A stretch of 10,441 nucleotides of DNA from an uncultured Lachnospiraceae bacterium (GCA_910586715.1 CAJUJG010000026.1:35273-45713); one strand, 5' to 3'; counted from the first letter of the stretch, positions 1 to 6,898 are shown. Notes: generated from the sequence alone by a model not told the origin. Translations and numbers: made by a program.

Positions 1-595
1 TCCGGTATTGACGGCTTGGAAAGAATTTGAGCCGTATGAGGTCGTTGCGACAACATATCAGGCAATTTCCGGCGCAGGAAAGACCTTTCAGGACTGGCCC
101 GAGATGGAAGGAAATATCATTCCTTACATCGGCGGCGAGGAAGAGAAGAGCGAGAAGGAGCCGCTTCGCATTTGGGGCGAAATTAAGGACGGCGTGATTG
201 TGCCCGCGGCTTCTCCCGTGATTACCTGCCAGTGTATCCGCGTTCCGGTGTTGAACGGACATACAGCAGCGGTGTTTGTGAAATTCAGAAAGCAGCCGAC
301 AAAAGAGCAGTTGATTGAGAAGCTGGTAAGCTTTAAAGGCGTACCGCAGGAATTAAACCTGCCGAGTGCGCCGAAGCAGTTTATCCAGTATCTTGAAGAT
401 GATAACAGACCGCAGGTTGCGCTTGACGTGGACTATGAGAACGGCATGGGCGTTTCGGTCGGACGAATCCGCGAGGACAGCGTTTATGACTGGAAATTTG
501 TAGGACTTTCCCACAATACGGTCAGAGGCGCGGCAGGCGGCGCGGTGCTTTGCGCGGAATTATTGAAGGCGCAGGGGTATATTGCGAAAAAATAA
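1..595 (+). CDS. asd: Aspartate-semialdehyde dehydrogenase, C-terminal part (5' end cut by window)
   Basis: This enzyme reduces beta-aspartyl phosphate to aspartate semialdehyde with NADPH, feeding lysine/diaminopimelate, threonine and methionine synthesis in the cytosol. About 197 codons are visible, read in the frame beginning at base 2. The gene is open to the left edge, so the N-terminal Rossmann domain and the catalytic cysteine are outside. Visible landmarks of the archaeal/fungal-type branch are the QAISGAG segment, NIIPYIGGEEEK, and RVPVLNGHTA, which carries the substrate-binding Arg and the acid/base His. The C-terminal segment SHNTVRGAAGGAVLCAELL follows, where the helix near the nucleotide site is expected. 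The family is usually about 360 residues, so slightly more than half is present. The TTG at base 8 is an internal codon, not a start. The stop codon TAA (593-595) directly touches the ATG of the next gene, suggesting co-transcription. The identification is confident. Confidence 0.93.
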   Translation, partial: PVLTAWKEFEPYEVVATTYQAISGAGKTFQDWPEMEGNIIPYIGGEEEKSEKEPLRIWGEIKDGVIVPAASPVITCQCIRVPVLNGHTAAVFVKFRKQPTKEQLIEKLVSFKGVPQELNLPSAPKQFIQYLEDDNRPQVALDVDYENGMGVSVGRIREDSVYDWKFVGLSHNTVRGAAGGAVLCAELLKAQGYIAKK

Positions 596-1105
596 ATGAT
601 GGAAAATGATAACAATATAATAATGCCGAAGCTCATTATCTTAAGGGGAAATTCGGGCAGTGGAAAAACGACGGTGTCAAAAATACTGCAGAAAAAATTT
701 GGGCGAAACACGATGTTAATTGCACATGATATGGTGCGAAGAGAAATCTTGTACGCGAAAGATGTGCAGGCATTGCCTCTGATGATGCAGCTGCTTAAGT
801 ATGGCAGACAAAATGCAGGCGTTACGATTTTAGAGGGTATCCTTCCAACGGAGATTTATATGCCTTTGTTTGAACTGGCTATACAGGAATATGGGAACGG
901 GATATTTGCGTTCTATTATGATTTAACATTTGAAGAAACCTTACAAAGACATGCAACAAAGCCGAATAGGGCAGATTTTGGCGAACAGGACATGAGAAGG
1001 TGGTGGAAGGAAAAAGATTTCATTCCTCTTATCCCTGAAAAGATTATCACGGAAAGCTTCAGTGTTTCGGATACGGTTGACATGATTTACAATTCCGTGT
1101 TGTAA
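596..1105 (+). CDS. Small P-loop kinase / AAA-family ATPase (zeta-toxin/CPT-like fold)
   Basis: This is a 169-residue predicted cytosolic nucleotide-dependent kinase of unknown substrate. The Walker A motif GNSGSGKTT sits at residues 18-26 after the strand PKLIILR. An HDMVRRE segment (44-50) fits the substrate/catalytic Asp position of small phosphotransferases. A hydrophobic strand ending TILEG (77-81) looks like Walker B. A basic lid-like stretch (RHATKPNR, 118-125) is followed by FGEQDMRRWW. The overall order resembles the zeta-toxin/chloramphenicol-phosphotransferase/adenylylsulfate-kinase type P-loop group, but I cannot name a substrate. The start is uncertain: ATG at 596 directly follows the asd stop with no good ribosome binding site, while ATG at 623 (giving MPKLIILRGNSG) would begin right at the first beta strand, as many such kinases do. 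Coupling to asd translation is plausible. No membrane segments are seen. Confidence 0.8.
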   Translation: MMENDNNIIMPKLIILRGNSGSGKTTVSKILQKKFGRNTMLIAHDMVRREILYAKDVQALPLMMQLLKYGRQNAGVTILEGILPTEIYMPLFELAIQEYGNGIFAFYYDLTFEETLQRHATKPNRADFGEQDMRRWWKEKDFIPLIPEKIITESFSVSDTVDMIYNSVL

Positions 1106-1158
1106 TTGCAGTGTTTCCTGCATTTTGGCAAGGGAAAAGGTGTTTTCGGATACGGTTG
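1065..1158 (+). repeat. 15-bp direct repeat, possible vestige of a kinase gene tail
   Basis: TTTCGGATACGGTTG occurs at 1065-1079, inside the end of the kinase gene, and again at 1144-1158, after its stop. Read from 1146, the second copy gives SDTVGMVDLL followed by TGA (1176-1178), against SDTVDMIYNSVL and stop in the intact gene. The second copy may be the leftover 3' end of a duplicated or replaced relative. Upstream similarity beyond this is weak, so this is inference. Confidence 0.4.
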
Positions 1159-1199
1159 GAATGGTTGATTTGTTATGAAACAGTTGTTGGAGGATGAAA

Positions 1200-1724
1200 A
1201 TGGGTTTTGATTATGAAAAACTGGAAAAGAATCTATTAGAAGCCGTTGAGGAATACGCAGCGTCGCAATTGGATCAGAAAGATGATATGTACATTATGTC
1301 AATCGAGTATTTTCCGGAGTTTACAACGTTTATTGCAATCAGGGCGAATACCTGTTCTTATCTGAAAGAACAGGTGAATGAGGATGATGAGAGTTATACA
1401 TACTATAAGTATTGCGAAGAAGAGTGGGACCTCTATGAGGACATTAAGGAAATTTCCAGTGCCCTGCAGGCTGAGTATAACGAAATGGAAGAAAAATATG
1501 ATGATGAAGCGTTTGAAAAGCTGCAGGAAGAACATGAAGAAAAAATTATTGATGTATGTATGAATGTGATGAAAAAGTTCAAGGAAACAGATACTTACAG
1601 GAAGTTTAAAAAGCTATATCTCAATGTTTACCTTCGGGAATATTTTGACGAGGAAGAAACCGTTCGGATTTTTGCGGAACTCAATGGGGAGGACTGCATA
1701 GAGGAATATGCGTCGTGGTTATAG
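1200..1724 (+). CDS. Acidic DUF4303-like protein, possible immunity protein
   Basis: This is a 174-residue, strongly acidic soluble protein without a signal peptide or membrane segment. I chose ATG 1200 (MGFDYEKLEK) because GGAGG at 1189-1193 lies 6 nt before it. The upstream in-frame ATG at 1194 abuts that ribosome binding site and is unlikely. The N-terminus is helical (EKLEKNLLEAVEEYA), followed by a strand-like YIMSIEYFPEFTTFIAIRANT (split here: residues 31-39 and 40-51). Next come a Glu/Asp-rich helical middle (60-125) and a C-terminus rich in aromatic and acidic residues. The layout recalls DUF4303 proteins, which are found among polymorphic-toxin immunity genes, but I cannot confirm membership by eye. 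The neighbour downstream is a SUKH-type immunity-like gene, which supports the immunity reading. The acidity suits binding a basic nuclease toxin; this is inference. Confidence 0.72.
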   Translation: MGFDYEKLEKNLLEAVEEYAASQLDQKDDMYIMSIEYFPEFTTFIAIRANTCSYLKEQVNEDDESYTYYKYCEEEWDLYEDIKEISSALQAEYNEMEEKYDDEAFEKLQEEHEEKIIDVCMNVMKKFKETDTYRKFKKLYLNVYLREYFDEEETVRIFAELNGEDCIEEYASWL

Positions 1725-1816
1725 ACGAATAAAAAATATGCCCTAGCTTGTTTTATGGGAAAAATGCATTTGAACAGTATTTCATAATAGTAAGAGTATT
1801 ACGGGAGGCGTGTGTA

Positions 1817-2503
1817 ATGTACATTACTTCCACACAATTGCAAGTGTTCAGCGAGCATGACCTTGTGTCATTAGAGCAGCAAGGTCATGTAAAATTCCCG
1901 CAGCCGTATCGTGATTTTTTGAAAACCTACGGCGGTGGGACTTACGGTGGCGCGATTTGCATTAACGGTCCTGATTTTAATCTGTTAAAGCAGTATGCAG
2001 AAGAGGACTTTTGGGAATATGATAACAGTCCGATTAGACGGGAGCAGATGAAGGAATGTGTTGTAATCGGGAACAGCATTGACGGGGATTATATTACAGT
2101 CCACCCTGCTGTCCGCGGTTACATTCTGTTACCAAGAGATTCGGAGCAGATTGAATTGTTTCCCGACGATGCGCAGGATTTTCTTTGTACAGTGAACAAA
2201 ATCGCATCCTTTCTTTATGATGAGGAGTTGGAGGAATATTTTGATCCCGGTGGCAACGACTATTTATTTCTGCACTATTCTGGCAAAAATGTGGAAGAGT
2301 TGATTGCGTGTTTCCAAGCGGCATTTCCAAGTGATTATCTGATAGACGATGAATATGCGTGCAAAGTGTTTTTTCTTTGCATGGGAGGTCACGTTAGGAT
2401 GAGCCGGTCGAAAGGATTTGAAGTCGCGGTTTTTTATAGTAAGTATGGTTTGGATTTTTTTGAAACGGTAAAAAAGTTTCTGTGTGAAAACGGTTGTGTT
2501 TGA
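1817..2503 (+). CDS. SMI1/KNR4 (SUKH) family protein, likely immunity protein
   Basis: This is a 228-residue soluble protein. The SUKH hallmark is in the N-terminal half: HVKFPQPYRDFLKTYGGGTYGG (residues 24-45 in two pieces: the P-x-x-Y-R-D-F-L helix, then Y-G-G-G turns), followed by strands CVVIGNS, DYITVHP and GYILLPR. SUKH proteins are known mostly as immunity partners of bacterial polymorphic nuclease toxins. The remaining residues, about 130-228, are less typical and may be a second small domain or extension. The start ATG 1817 is chosen because GGGAGG (1803-1808) precedes it at good spacing. An in-frame ATG at 1748 has no ribosome binding site and would add 23 residues that do not look like the domain. 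No toxin gene is adjacent, so the partner is unknown. Flanking genes on both sides are also small immunity-like proteins. Confidence 0.85.
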   Translation: MYITSTQLQVFSEHDLVSLEQQGHVKFPQPYRDFLKTYGGGTYGGAICINGPDFNLLKQYAEEDFWEYDNSPIRREQMKECVVIGNSIDGDYITVHPAVRGYILLPRDSEQIELFPDDAQDFLCTVNKIASFLYDEELEEYFDPGGNDYLFLHYSGKNVEELIACFQAAFPSDYLIDDEYACKVFFLCMGGHVRMSRSKGFEVAVFYSKYGLDFFETVKKFLCENGCV

Positions 2504-2518
2504 CAAATTGAGCCATGC

Positions 2519-2644
2519 CAAAATGGGGAAAGGAACAATGGAATGCGCAGAAGCAATCAAGGAGTGAACGATAGGGCAGGTATTGAAATGAAAACGATTT
2601 GTATAATCGACTATACAAATCAAAATGGGGAGCGGCATCATGGA
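2519..2644 (+). repeat. Repeated translation-start segment upstream of and at the third immunity-like gene
   Basis: Two 24-bp segments, 2519-2542 and 2621-2644, share CAAAATGGGGA, then GG and one A at matching spacing, then ATGGA. In the second copy the ATG at 2640 starts the real gene and the GGGGAG serves as its ribosome binding site. In the first copy the ATG at 2538 opens only nine codons (MECAEAIKE) before TGA. The first copy therefore looks like the start of a lost or decayed cassette. Confidence 0.5.
2596..2621. promoter_or_regulatory. 26-bp perfect dyad overlapping a TATAAT box
   Basis: The arms GATTTGTATA (2596-2605) and TATACAAATC (2612-2621) are perfectly complementary around the spacer ATCGAC. 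A perfect TATAAT (2602-2607) is embedded in the dyad. No well-spaced -35 is seen: TTGAAA at 2583-2588 is only 13 bp away. Its position just before the ribosome binding site (2627-2632) of the next gene fits an operator overlapping a promoter; a short hairpin in the 5' UTR is the alternative. Confidence 0.5.
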
Positions 2645-3065
2645 GGAATTGTTGGTTTATGTGATTTTGCTTTACGAGGGATTCGTAACAGAGGACGAAT
2701 ACAATAAACGTCTTGATGAATTGTTTCTCAGTGCCCCTGAAGATGACGATTTGCTTTCTTTGGAATGGGAAACGGATATTAGCAAAGCAATTGTTTATGT
2801 GAGGACACATATTGATTACAAAAATCTTGATATGGAACAGTTTGGCAGGGTATTGATGGAAAAATTAAAGGCAGCTTATGAAAATTGCTCCGATATAGAA
2901 TATTTTGCAGGTCGAATGTATCACTTATGGGAAAGTCTGCCTGCGAATATGCAGCATATAGAACCATTTTGGACTTTATGTTATGCAGATGATCCTTTAT
3001 CATGGGGAGATGAAGAACAGACTAGAAGTATTTATGAACATTTGTTTGTATACTACGAGGATTAA
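2640..3065 (+). CDS. Small acidic protein of unknown family, candidate immunity protein
   Basis: This is a 141-residue, predicted cytosolic and mostly helical protein. I chose ATG 2640 (MEELLVYVIL) because GGGGAG at 2627-2632 sits 7 nt upstream. ATG 2625 overlaps that site and would add only five residues. The N-terminal helix ELLVYVILLYEGFVTEDEYN is hydrophobic on one face but too broken by charges to be a convincing membrane anchor. The segment FVTEDEYNKRLDELFLSAPEDDDLL (15-39, helix-turn-helix with acidic tail) and the Trp/Tyr-rich end (WTLCYADDPLSWGDEEQ, 111-127) are the most distinctive stretches. I do not recognise the family. Size, acidity and position after two immunity-like genes suggest a third immunity protein; this is inference. 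A dyad overlapping TATAAT lies directly upstream, so it may have its own regulated promoter. Confidence 0.75.
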   Translation: MEELLVYVILLYEGFVTEDEYNKRLDELFLSAPEDDDLLSLEWETDISKAIVYVRTHIDYKNLDMEQFGRVLMEKLKAAYENCSDIEYFAGRMYHLWESLPANMQHIEPFWTLCYADDPLSWGDEEQTRSIYEHLFVYYED

Positions 3066-3178
3066 ACTTCTATAACAATTCCAATTTTAATCAGAAGCCA
3101 CGCAAAATGATAAATCATAATAGGGTGGTTCACATTCCGAATTGTCAACTTAATATAACACAGAAGAAAGGATTTTGC

Positions 3179-3223
3179 ATGGGAAAACTGAATGTTGACG
3201 GAACGGAGATGCAGATGTGCTGA
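3179..3223 (+). CDS. 14-codon ORF in the 206-bp gap before the topoisomerase gene
   Basis: AAGAAAGGA ends about 6 nt before ATG 3179, which opens MGKLNVDGTEMQMC and then TGA. The stretch after it reads on as a plausible protein fragment (EYGIIWHDGELSNRR) after a one-base shift, up to TAA at 3285-3287. This could be an upstream leader ORF, a decayed gene, or chance. The rest of 3066-3271 shows no other convincing feature. Confidence 0.25.
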   Translation: MGKLNVDGTEMQMC

Positions 3224-3271
3224 ATATGGCATTATTTGGCATGACGGCGAATTATCAAACAGGAGGACTAT

Positions 3272-5869
3272 GTGGGAAAAAAATTAATCATAACGGAAAA
3301 ACCCTCCGTGGCGCAGGACTACGCGAAGGTGTTCGGTGTGTCGGGCAGAAACAACGGCTACATAGAAAATGACACGTATGTCATAACTTGGTGCGTAGGT
3401 CATTTGGTGGAAATGGTTTATCCCGAGGAGTACGACATCAAGTATAAAAAGTGGATGTTAAAGGATCTGCCGTTTCTGCCCGAAACATACAAGTACGGCG
3501 TGATTGCAAACGTAAAGCAGCAGTATCAAATCGTAAACAGACTCCTTCACAGGGAAGATATTGACACCGTATACTGGGCAGGCGACTCCGGAAAAGAGGG
3601 ACAGACCATCGAGGAAAATATCCGCAATTTCGGCGGTGTGCGAAACGGCATGACGGAGCTGCGCGTATGGATTGACTCGCAGACGGAGGAGGAAATCCGC
3701 CGCGGCGTCGCGCAGGCAAGACCGATGACCGATTATGCCAATCTCGGCAAATCAGGCATTATGCGCTCCATAGAGGATTACGCGATGGGAATCAATTTCT
3801 CGCGCGTCATGTCCGTAAAATATGGCAGGCTGTTAAACAATGCGGCGGCGACAAAGGATTATACGGCAATCGCGGTCGGGCGTGTAATGACCTGTGTGCT
3901 TGGCATGGTGGTCAACAGGGAACGCGAAATCCGAGGTTTCAAGGAAACGCCGTTTTACAGAGTTGTGGGCGACTTTACGGACGCACATGTGGAGGCGGAA
4001 TGGAAAGCAGTGGAAGGCTCCGATTATGTTGCGTCGCCAAAGCTTTACAAAGAAAACGGTTTTAAGGAAAAAGCGGACGCGGCAGCACTGATTGCGTCGT
4101 TTGACAACAAACAGGCAGTCGTAAAAACACTGGAAAAAGGCACGTCCAAAAAGAAAGCGCCGCTGTTGTTTAACCTCGCGGAATTGCAGGCGGAATGTGC
4201 GAAACGGTTTAAAATCAGCCCCGACGAAACGTTGCAGGTCGCACAGGATTTGTACGAAAAAAAGTTGACCACGTATCCAAGAACAGACGCGCGCGTGCTG
4301 ACAAAAGCAGTCGCAAAGGAAATTTTTAAAAACCTAAGCCGCTTAAAAGGCTACACGCCGACGCAGGCATTTGTTGACAATATTTTAACAAAAAAACAGT
4401 ATGAAAATCTTGCCAAAACGCAATATACGGACGATAGCAAGGTAACCGACCATTACGCGATTATCCCGACAGGGCAGCTCACGGAGCTTGGCGCACTTTC
4501 GCCACTTCAGCGAAAGGTGTTTGATTTGATTGTGCGGCGTTTCTTGAGCATTTTTTATCCGCCTGCCGAATATCAGACGTTAAAGCTTGTCATTGGCATT
4601 GAAAAAGAGTCTCTCTTTGCGTCTGCAAAGGCGCTCAAATCGCTCGGATACCTTGAAGTGCTCGGAAAGACGCTCGAGGACGCGGACGAGGAAGAGAGCG
4701 ACGCGTCCGGTCAGGGCGAAATCGGGGATAATGCTGACAACGTCAATAAGAACACCAAAAAGAACAATACGAAAAAGCTGTTGGAGCTTGCAAAGACGCT
4801 CAAAAAGGGTGATGTCGTTTCCGTAAACGGTTTTGAAATCAAGGAAGGAAAAACATCACCGCCCAAACGCTATACGTCAGGCTCCATGATTTTGGCAATG
4901 GAAAACGCCGGACAGCTCATCGAAGACGAAGAGCTGCGCGCGCAAATCAAAGGCTCCGGTATCGGAACGAGTGCCACGCGCGCGGAAATCATCAAAAAAT
5001 TAATCCGCATCGGTTATTTAAAACTGAACAAAAAAACGCAGGTGATTACGCCTGAAAACTTTGGTGAAATGGTGTATGAGGTTGTCGCAATGACCGTACC
5101 CGCGCTGCTCAATCCCAAAATGACTGCGTCATGGGAAAAGGGGCTTGACGGCATCACAAACGGAACAATCGACGTTGGTGATTACCGCACCAAGCTTGAA
5201 GATTTTATCCGCAGGGAGACAATCCAAATCCGCGACAAGGATTTGACACCGCAGCTTGCCGAACAGATTAGCAAGCTGTCAAAGAAAGATGCCAAGGCAT
5301 TGAGCGCAGGCAGAAAAGTCGGCGTTTCCTGCCCTGTCTGCGGCGGTGAGATTGCGACGACACCGTTTGGATACGGGTGCTCTAATTACAAAAAGGATGG
5401 CACGGGCTGCAAATTTACAATCGGAAAAATCGCGGGAAAAGACTTGAATGACGCAGAAGTGACAGTACTGCTTACAGACAAAAAGACACCCGTGCTGAAA
5501 GGCTTTACGGGAAAAACAGGCAAGCCGTTTGATGCCGCACTGAAGCTGAATGAGGACAATCAAATCGTGTTTGATTTTGCCGAACGGGAGCCGCCCACAG
5601 AAACAAATCTTGCATGTCCGCGCTGCAAGTCGCATAAACTGAAAAAGGGACAGTGGTATTTGGAGTGCGAGTGTGGGTTCCGCGTTCGTCATACCGTTGC
5701 GCAGGCGGCGCTTTCCGAGGAAACCATGCAGGAACTGTTTGCCAACGGCAAGACGAAAAACAAGGTAACAGGGTTTCTTTCCAAAACAGGGAAACCGTTT
5801 GACGCATTTTTAATCTATGAGAAGGAAGAAATCAAATTTGATTTTGACAATGCCAATGAAAAAACGTAG
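3272..5869 (+). CDS. topB: DNA topoisomerase III-like type IA topoisomerase with variant Toprim motif
   Basis: This is a type IA topoisomerase of 865 residues, acting on single-stranded regions of DNA and used in decatenation and recombination. The GTG start at 3272 is supported by AGGAGG (3261-3266). The Toprim domain covers about residues 3-150, with TEKPSVA (E9 catalytic) and AGDSGKEG (103-110). Against the usual ATDADREG, the first Asp (105) and the Glu (109) are kept but the second Asp is Gly107. The active-site Tyr335 lies in TTYPRTDAR. GSGIGTSATRAEIIKKL (561-577) is the conserved segment of the C-terminal core. An acidic, then Asn/Lys-rich linker at about 469-501 interrupts the core and looks disordered. 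Two C-terminal zinc-type repeats follow: CPVC (687-690) with C703/C713, and CPRC (782-785) with C799/C801. Each is followed by a GKTGKPFDA or SKTGKPFDA segment. It is longer than typical plasmid TopB. The overlap at its 3' end with the next gene suggests co-transcription. Confidence 0.92.
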   Translation: MGKKLIITEKPSVAQDYAKVFGVSGRNNGYIENDTYVITWCVGHLVEMVYPEEYDIKYKKWMLKDLPFLPETYKYGVIANVKQQYQIVNRLLHREDIDTVYWAGDSGKEGQTIEENIRNFGGVRNGMTELRVWIDSQTEEEIRRGVAQARPMTDYANLGKSGIMRSIEDYAMGINFSRVMSVKYGRLLNNAAATKDYTAIAVGRVMTCVLGMVVNREREIRGFKETPFYRVVGDFTDAHVEAEWKAVEGSDYVASPKLYKENGFKEKADAAALIASFDNKQAVVKTLEKGTSKKKAPLLFNLAELQAECAKRFKISPDETLQVAQDLYEKKLTTYPRTDARVLTKAVAKEIFKNLSRLKGYTPTQAFVDNILTKKQYENLAKTQYTDDSKVTDHYAIIPTGQLTELGALSPLQRKVFDLIVRRFLSIFYPPAEYQTLKLVIGIEKESLFASAKALKSLGYLEVLGKTLEDADEEESDASGQGEIGDNADNVNKNTKKNNTKKLLELAKTLKKGDVVSVNGFEIKEGKTSPPKRYTSGSMILAMENAGQLIEDEELRAQIKGSGIGTSATRAEIIKKLIRIGYLKLNKKTQVITPENFGEMVYEVVAMTVPALLNPKMTASWEKGLDGITNGTIDVGDYRTKLEDFIRRETIQIRDKDLTPQLAEQISKLSKKDAKALSAGRKVGVSCPVCGGEIATTPFGYGCSNYKKDGTGCKFTIGKIAGKDLNDAEVTVLLTDKKTPVLKGFTGKTGKPFDAALKLNEDNQIVFDFAEREPPTETNLACPRCKSHKLKKGQWYLECECGFRVRHTVAQAALSEETMQELFANGKTKNKVTGFLSKTGKPFDAFLIYEKEEIKFDFDNANEKT

Positions 5870-6659
5870 AATTGTTTTTGGAACGAGTAAAGAAGTACGC
5901 CGCGTTATGGCTGCGGGGATACTGGCGGCAATGATATTGTCAATATGCACAGGGTGTAATGCGGACAAGACTAAAACGGATACCGAAAGCGCGTCGGCGG
6001 AACTTGAACCGCAAAACAGGAGCCGTATGTTTGACCAAATCGAACAGGGTGACTGGTCGTGTGTAAAGCCGATAGAGGGAATGGAATATCTGTGGGGAGA
6101 CAGCGAGGGAGAATGGATACGAATGGACGTCAACGGCGACGGTCTGCCGGAGTTGGTGAACGGTTGGGAGCTGACAGGGTTAGGATATGACACAAGTGTC
6201 AGAAAAATCAATATTACCTATATTTTTGCCTGTCAAAATCAGACCGTGGAGCTTGTCTATACCGATGTCAATGACGGAATGGAATTTCTTTATATCGCAG
6301 GAAACGGGAATCTTGTTTACGAATGGTGTGTGTCAGGAGGACCGTGTATGAACCTTCAGCGGTTATGCCGGTTTGATTTGAAATGGAATAAGGAATACCT
6401 GGACACGTTGGTTTTATATCGGTTTCCGGAAGGTGATGGAATGGATCCCGAATATTATCGGGAAAACTTTCCGGATACATTCGGAGCCGGAGGATACGGC
6501 ACGTATTATCTGCGGGAACGAAAAAAGACAAAGGAGGAACTGGCGGACAACGCAGATGGAAAATATACTGTCAGAGAGTATCTCACGGAGGAACAGTTTT
6601 TAAACGCGTATGAGAAAATGACAGGGTGGGATTTTTATGCGTCGCAATATATGTATTAA
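5850..6659 (+). CDS. Predicted lipoprotein with EF-hand-like calcium loop
   Basis: This is a predicted exported, lipid-anchored protein of about 269 residues with unknown function. The N-terminus is basic (KKRR, then KEVRR), followed by the hydrophobic stretch VMAAGILAAMILSI. CTGC places the probable lipidated Cys at residue 36; the lipobox is imperfect (Cys instead of Leu at -3). A polar Thr/Ser/Glu linker follows. DVNGDGLPEL (93-102) matches a dockerin/EF-hand-type calcium loop (D-x-N-x-D-G-x-x-E). The C-terminal part is rich in Tyr, Trp and Gly and has several Cys. The start is uncertain: ATG 5850 or 5856 (overlapping the topoisomerase gene by about 14-20 bp) fits a normal signal peptide, while ATG 5817 is possible. 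None has a clear ribosome binding site, so reinitiation from the upstream gene is likely. I do not recognise a named family. Confidence 0.75.
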   Translation: MPMKKRRIVFGTSKEVRRVMAAGILAAMILSICTGCNADKTKTDTESASAELEPQNRSRMFDQIEQGDWSCVKPIEGMEYLWGDSEGEWIRMDVNGDGLPELVNGWELTGLGYDTSVRKINITYIFACQNQTVELVYTDVNDGMEFLYIAGNGNLVYEWCVSGGPCMNLQRLCRFDLKWNKEYLDTLVLYRFPEGDGMDPEYYRENFPDTFGAGGYGTYYLRERKKTKEELADNADGKYTVREYLTEEQFLNAYEKMTGWDFYASQYMY

Positions 6660-6700
6660 AAGAAATTTGTTACTACTGAAAATTAGTATATAACTATGCG

Positions 6701-6730
6701 TTGTGTGTGGTAGGCAAATATTTTTATAAT
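6701..6730 (+). promoter_or_regulatory. Weak candidate promoter in the AT-rich gap
   Basis: TTGTGT (6701-6706) and a perfect TATAAT (6725-6730) are 18 bp apart. In a very AT-rich stretch a perfect -10 is expected by chance, so this is a weaker candidate than the one at 6793-6821. Confidence 0.25.
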
Positions 6731-6792
6731 TCAATATATAAACCGTAGTTCTGGCGAGTTGATAAATTCTATTTATTATAATAACAAGTTTA

Positions 6793-6821
6793 TTGGCAAC
6801 TATCTGTAATCATGATATGAT
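6793..6821 (+). promoter_or_regulatory. Sigma-A-type promoter of the leader peptide/kinase unit
   Basis: TTGGCA (6793-6798) and TATGAT (6816-6821) each differ from consensus at one base and are exactly 17 bp apart. Transcription would start near 6828, giving about a 145-nt 5' leader before the kinase gene that holds the 10-codon ORF and the stem-loop. Upstream, 6660-6792 holds no gene I can support. Confidence 0.6.
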
Positions 6822-6865
6822 TAATCTTGTTGGTTTAACAATTTAATTTTGAGGAGGATATAAGT

Positions 6866-6898
6866 ATGGCAGTTATATTAAGAATACGTAACATCTAA
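6866..6898 (+). CDS. 10-codon leader peptide MAVILRIRNI
   Basis: A near-perfect ribosome binding site GAGGAGG (6851-6857) lies 8 nt before ATG 6866. The ORF encodes MAVILRIRNI and ends with TAA at 6896. So strong a binding site on so short an ORF, placed between a promoter and a stem-loop ahead of a gene, is the layout of a translational attenuator. R6-I7-R8 matches the Arg/Lys-x-Arg/Lys motif known to stall macrolide-bound ribosomes in leader peptides such as that of ermD. Whether it stalls here is inference. Alternatives are an arginine or general translation-rate sensor, or the start of a decayed gene. Confidence 0.55.
   Translation: MAVILRIRNI

Noticed and set aside
1748..1816. Longer start for the SUKH gene at ATG 1748
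   Set aside because: There is no ribosome binding site and the added 23 residues do not resemble the domain; GGGAGG lies just before ATG 1817.
2264..2810. Open frames on the minus strand through the immunity-like region
   Set aside because: They have Phe/His/Asn-rich compositions typical of antisense shadows, no ribosome binding sites, and overlap well-supported plus-strand genes.
5279..5807. Minus-strand ORFs under the zinc-repeat end of topB
   Set aside because: They lie opposite clearly conserved CPVC/CPRC repeats and lack start signals.
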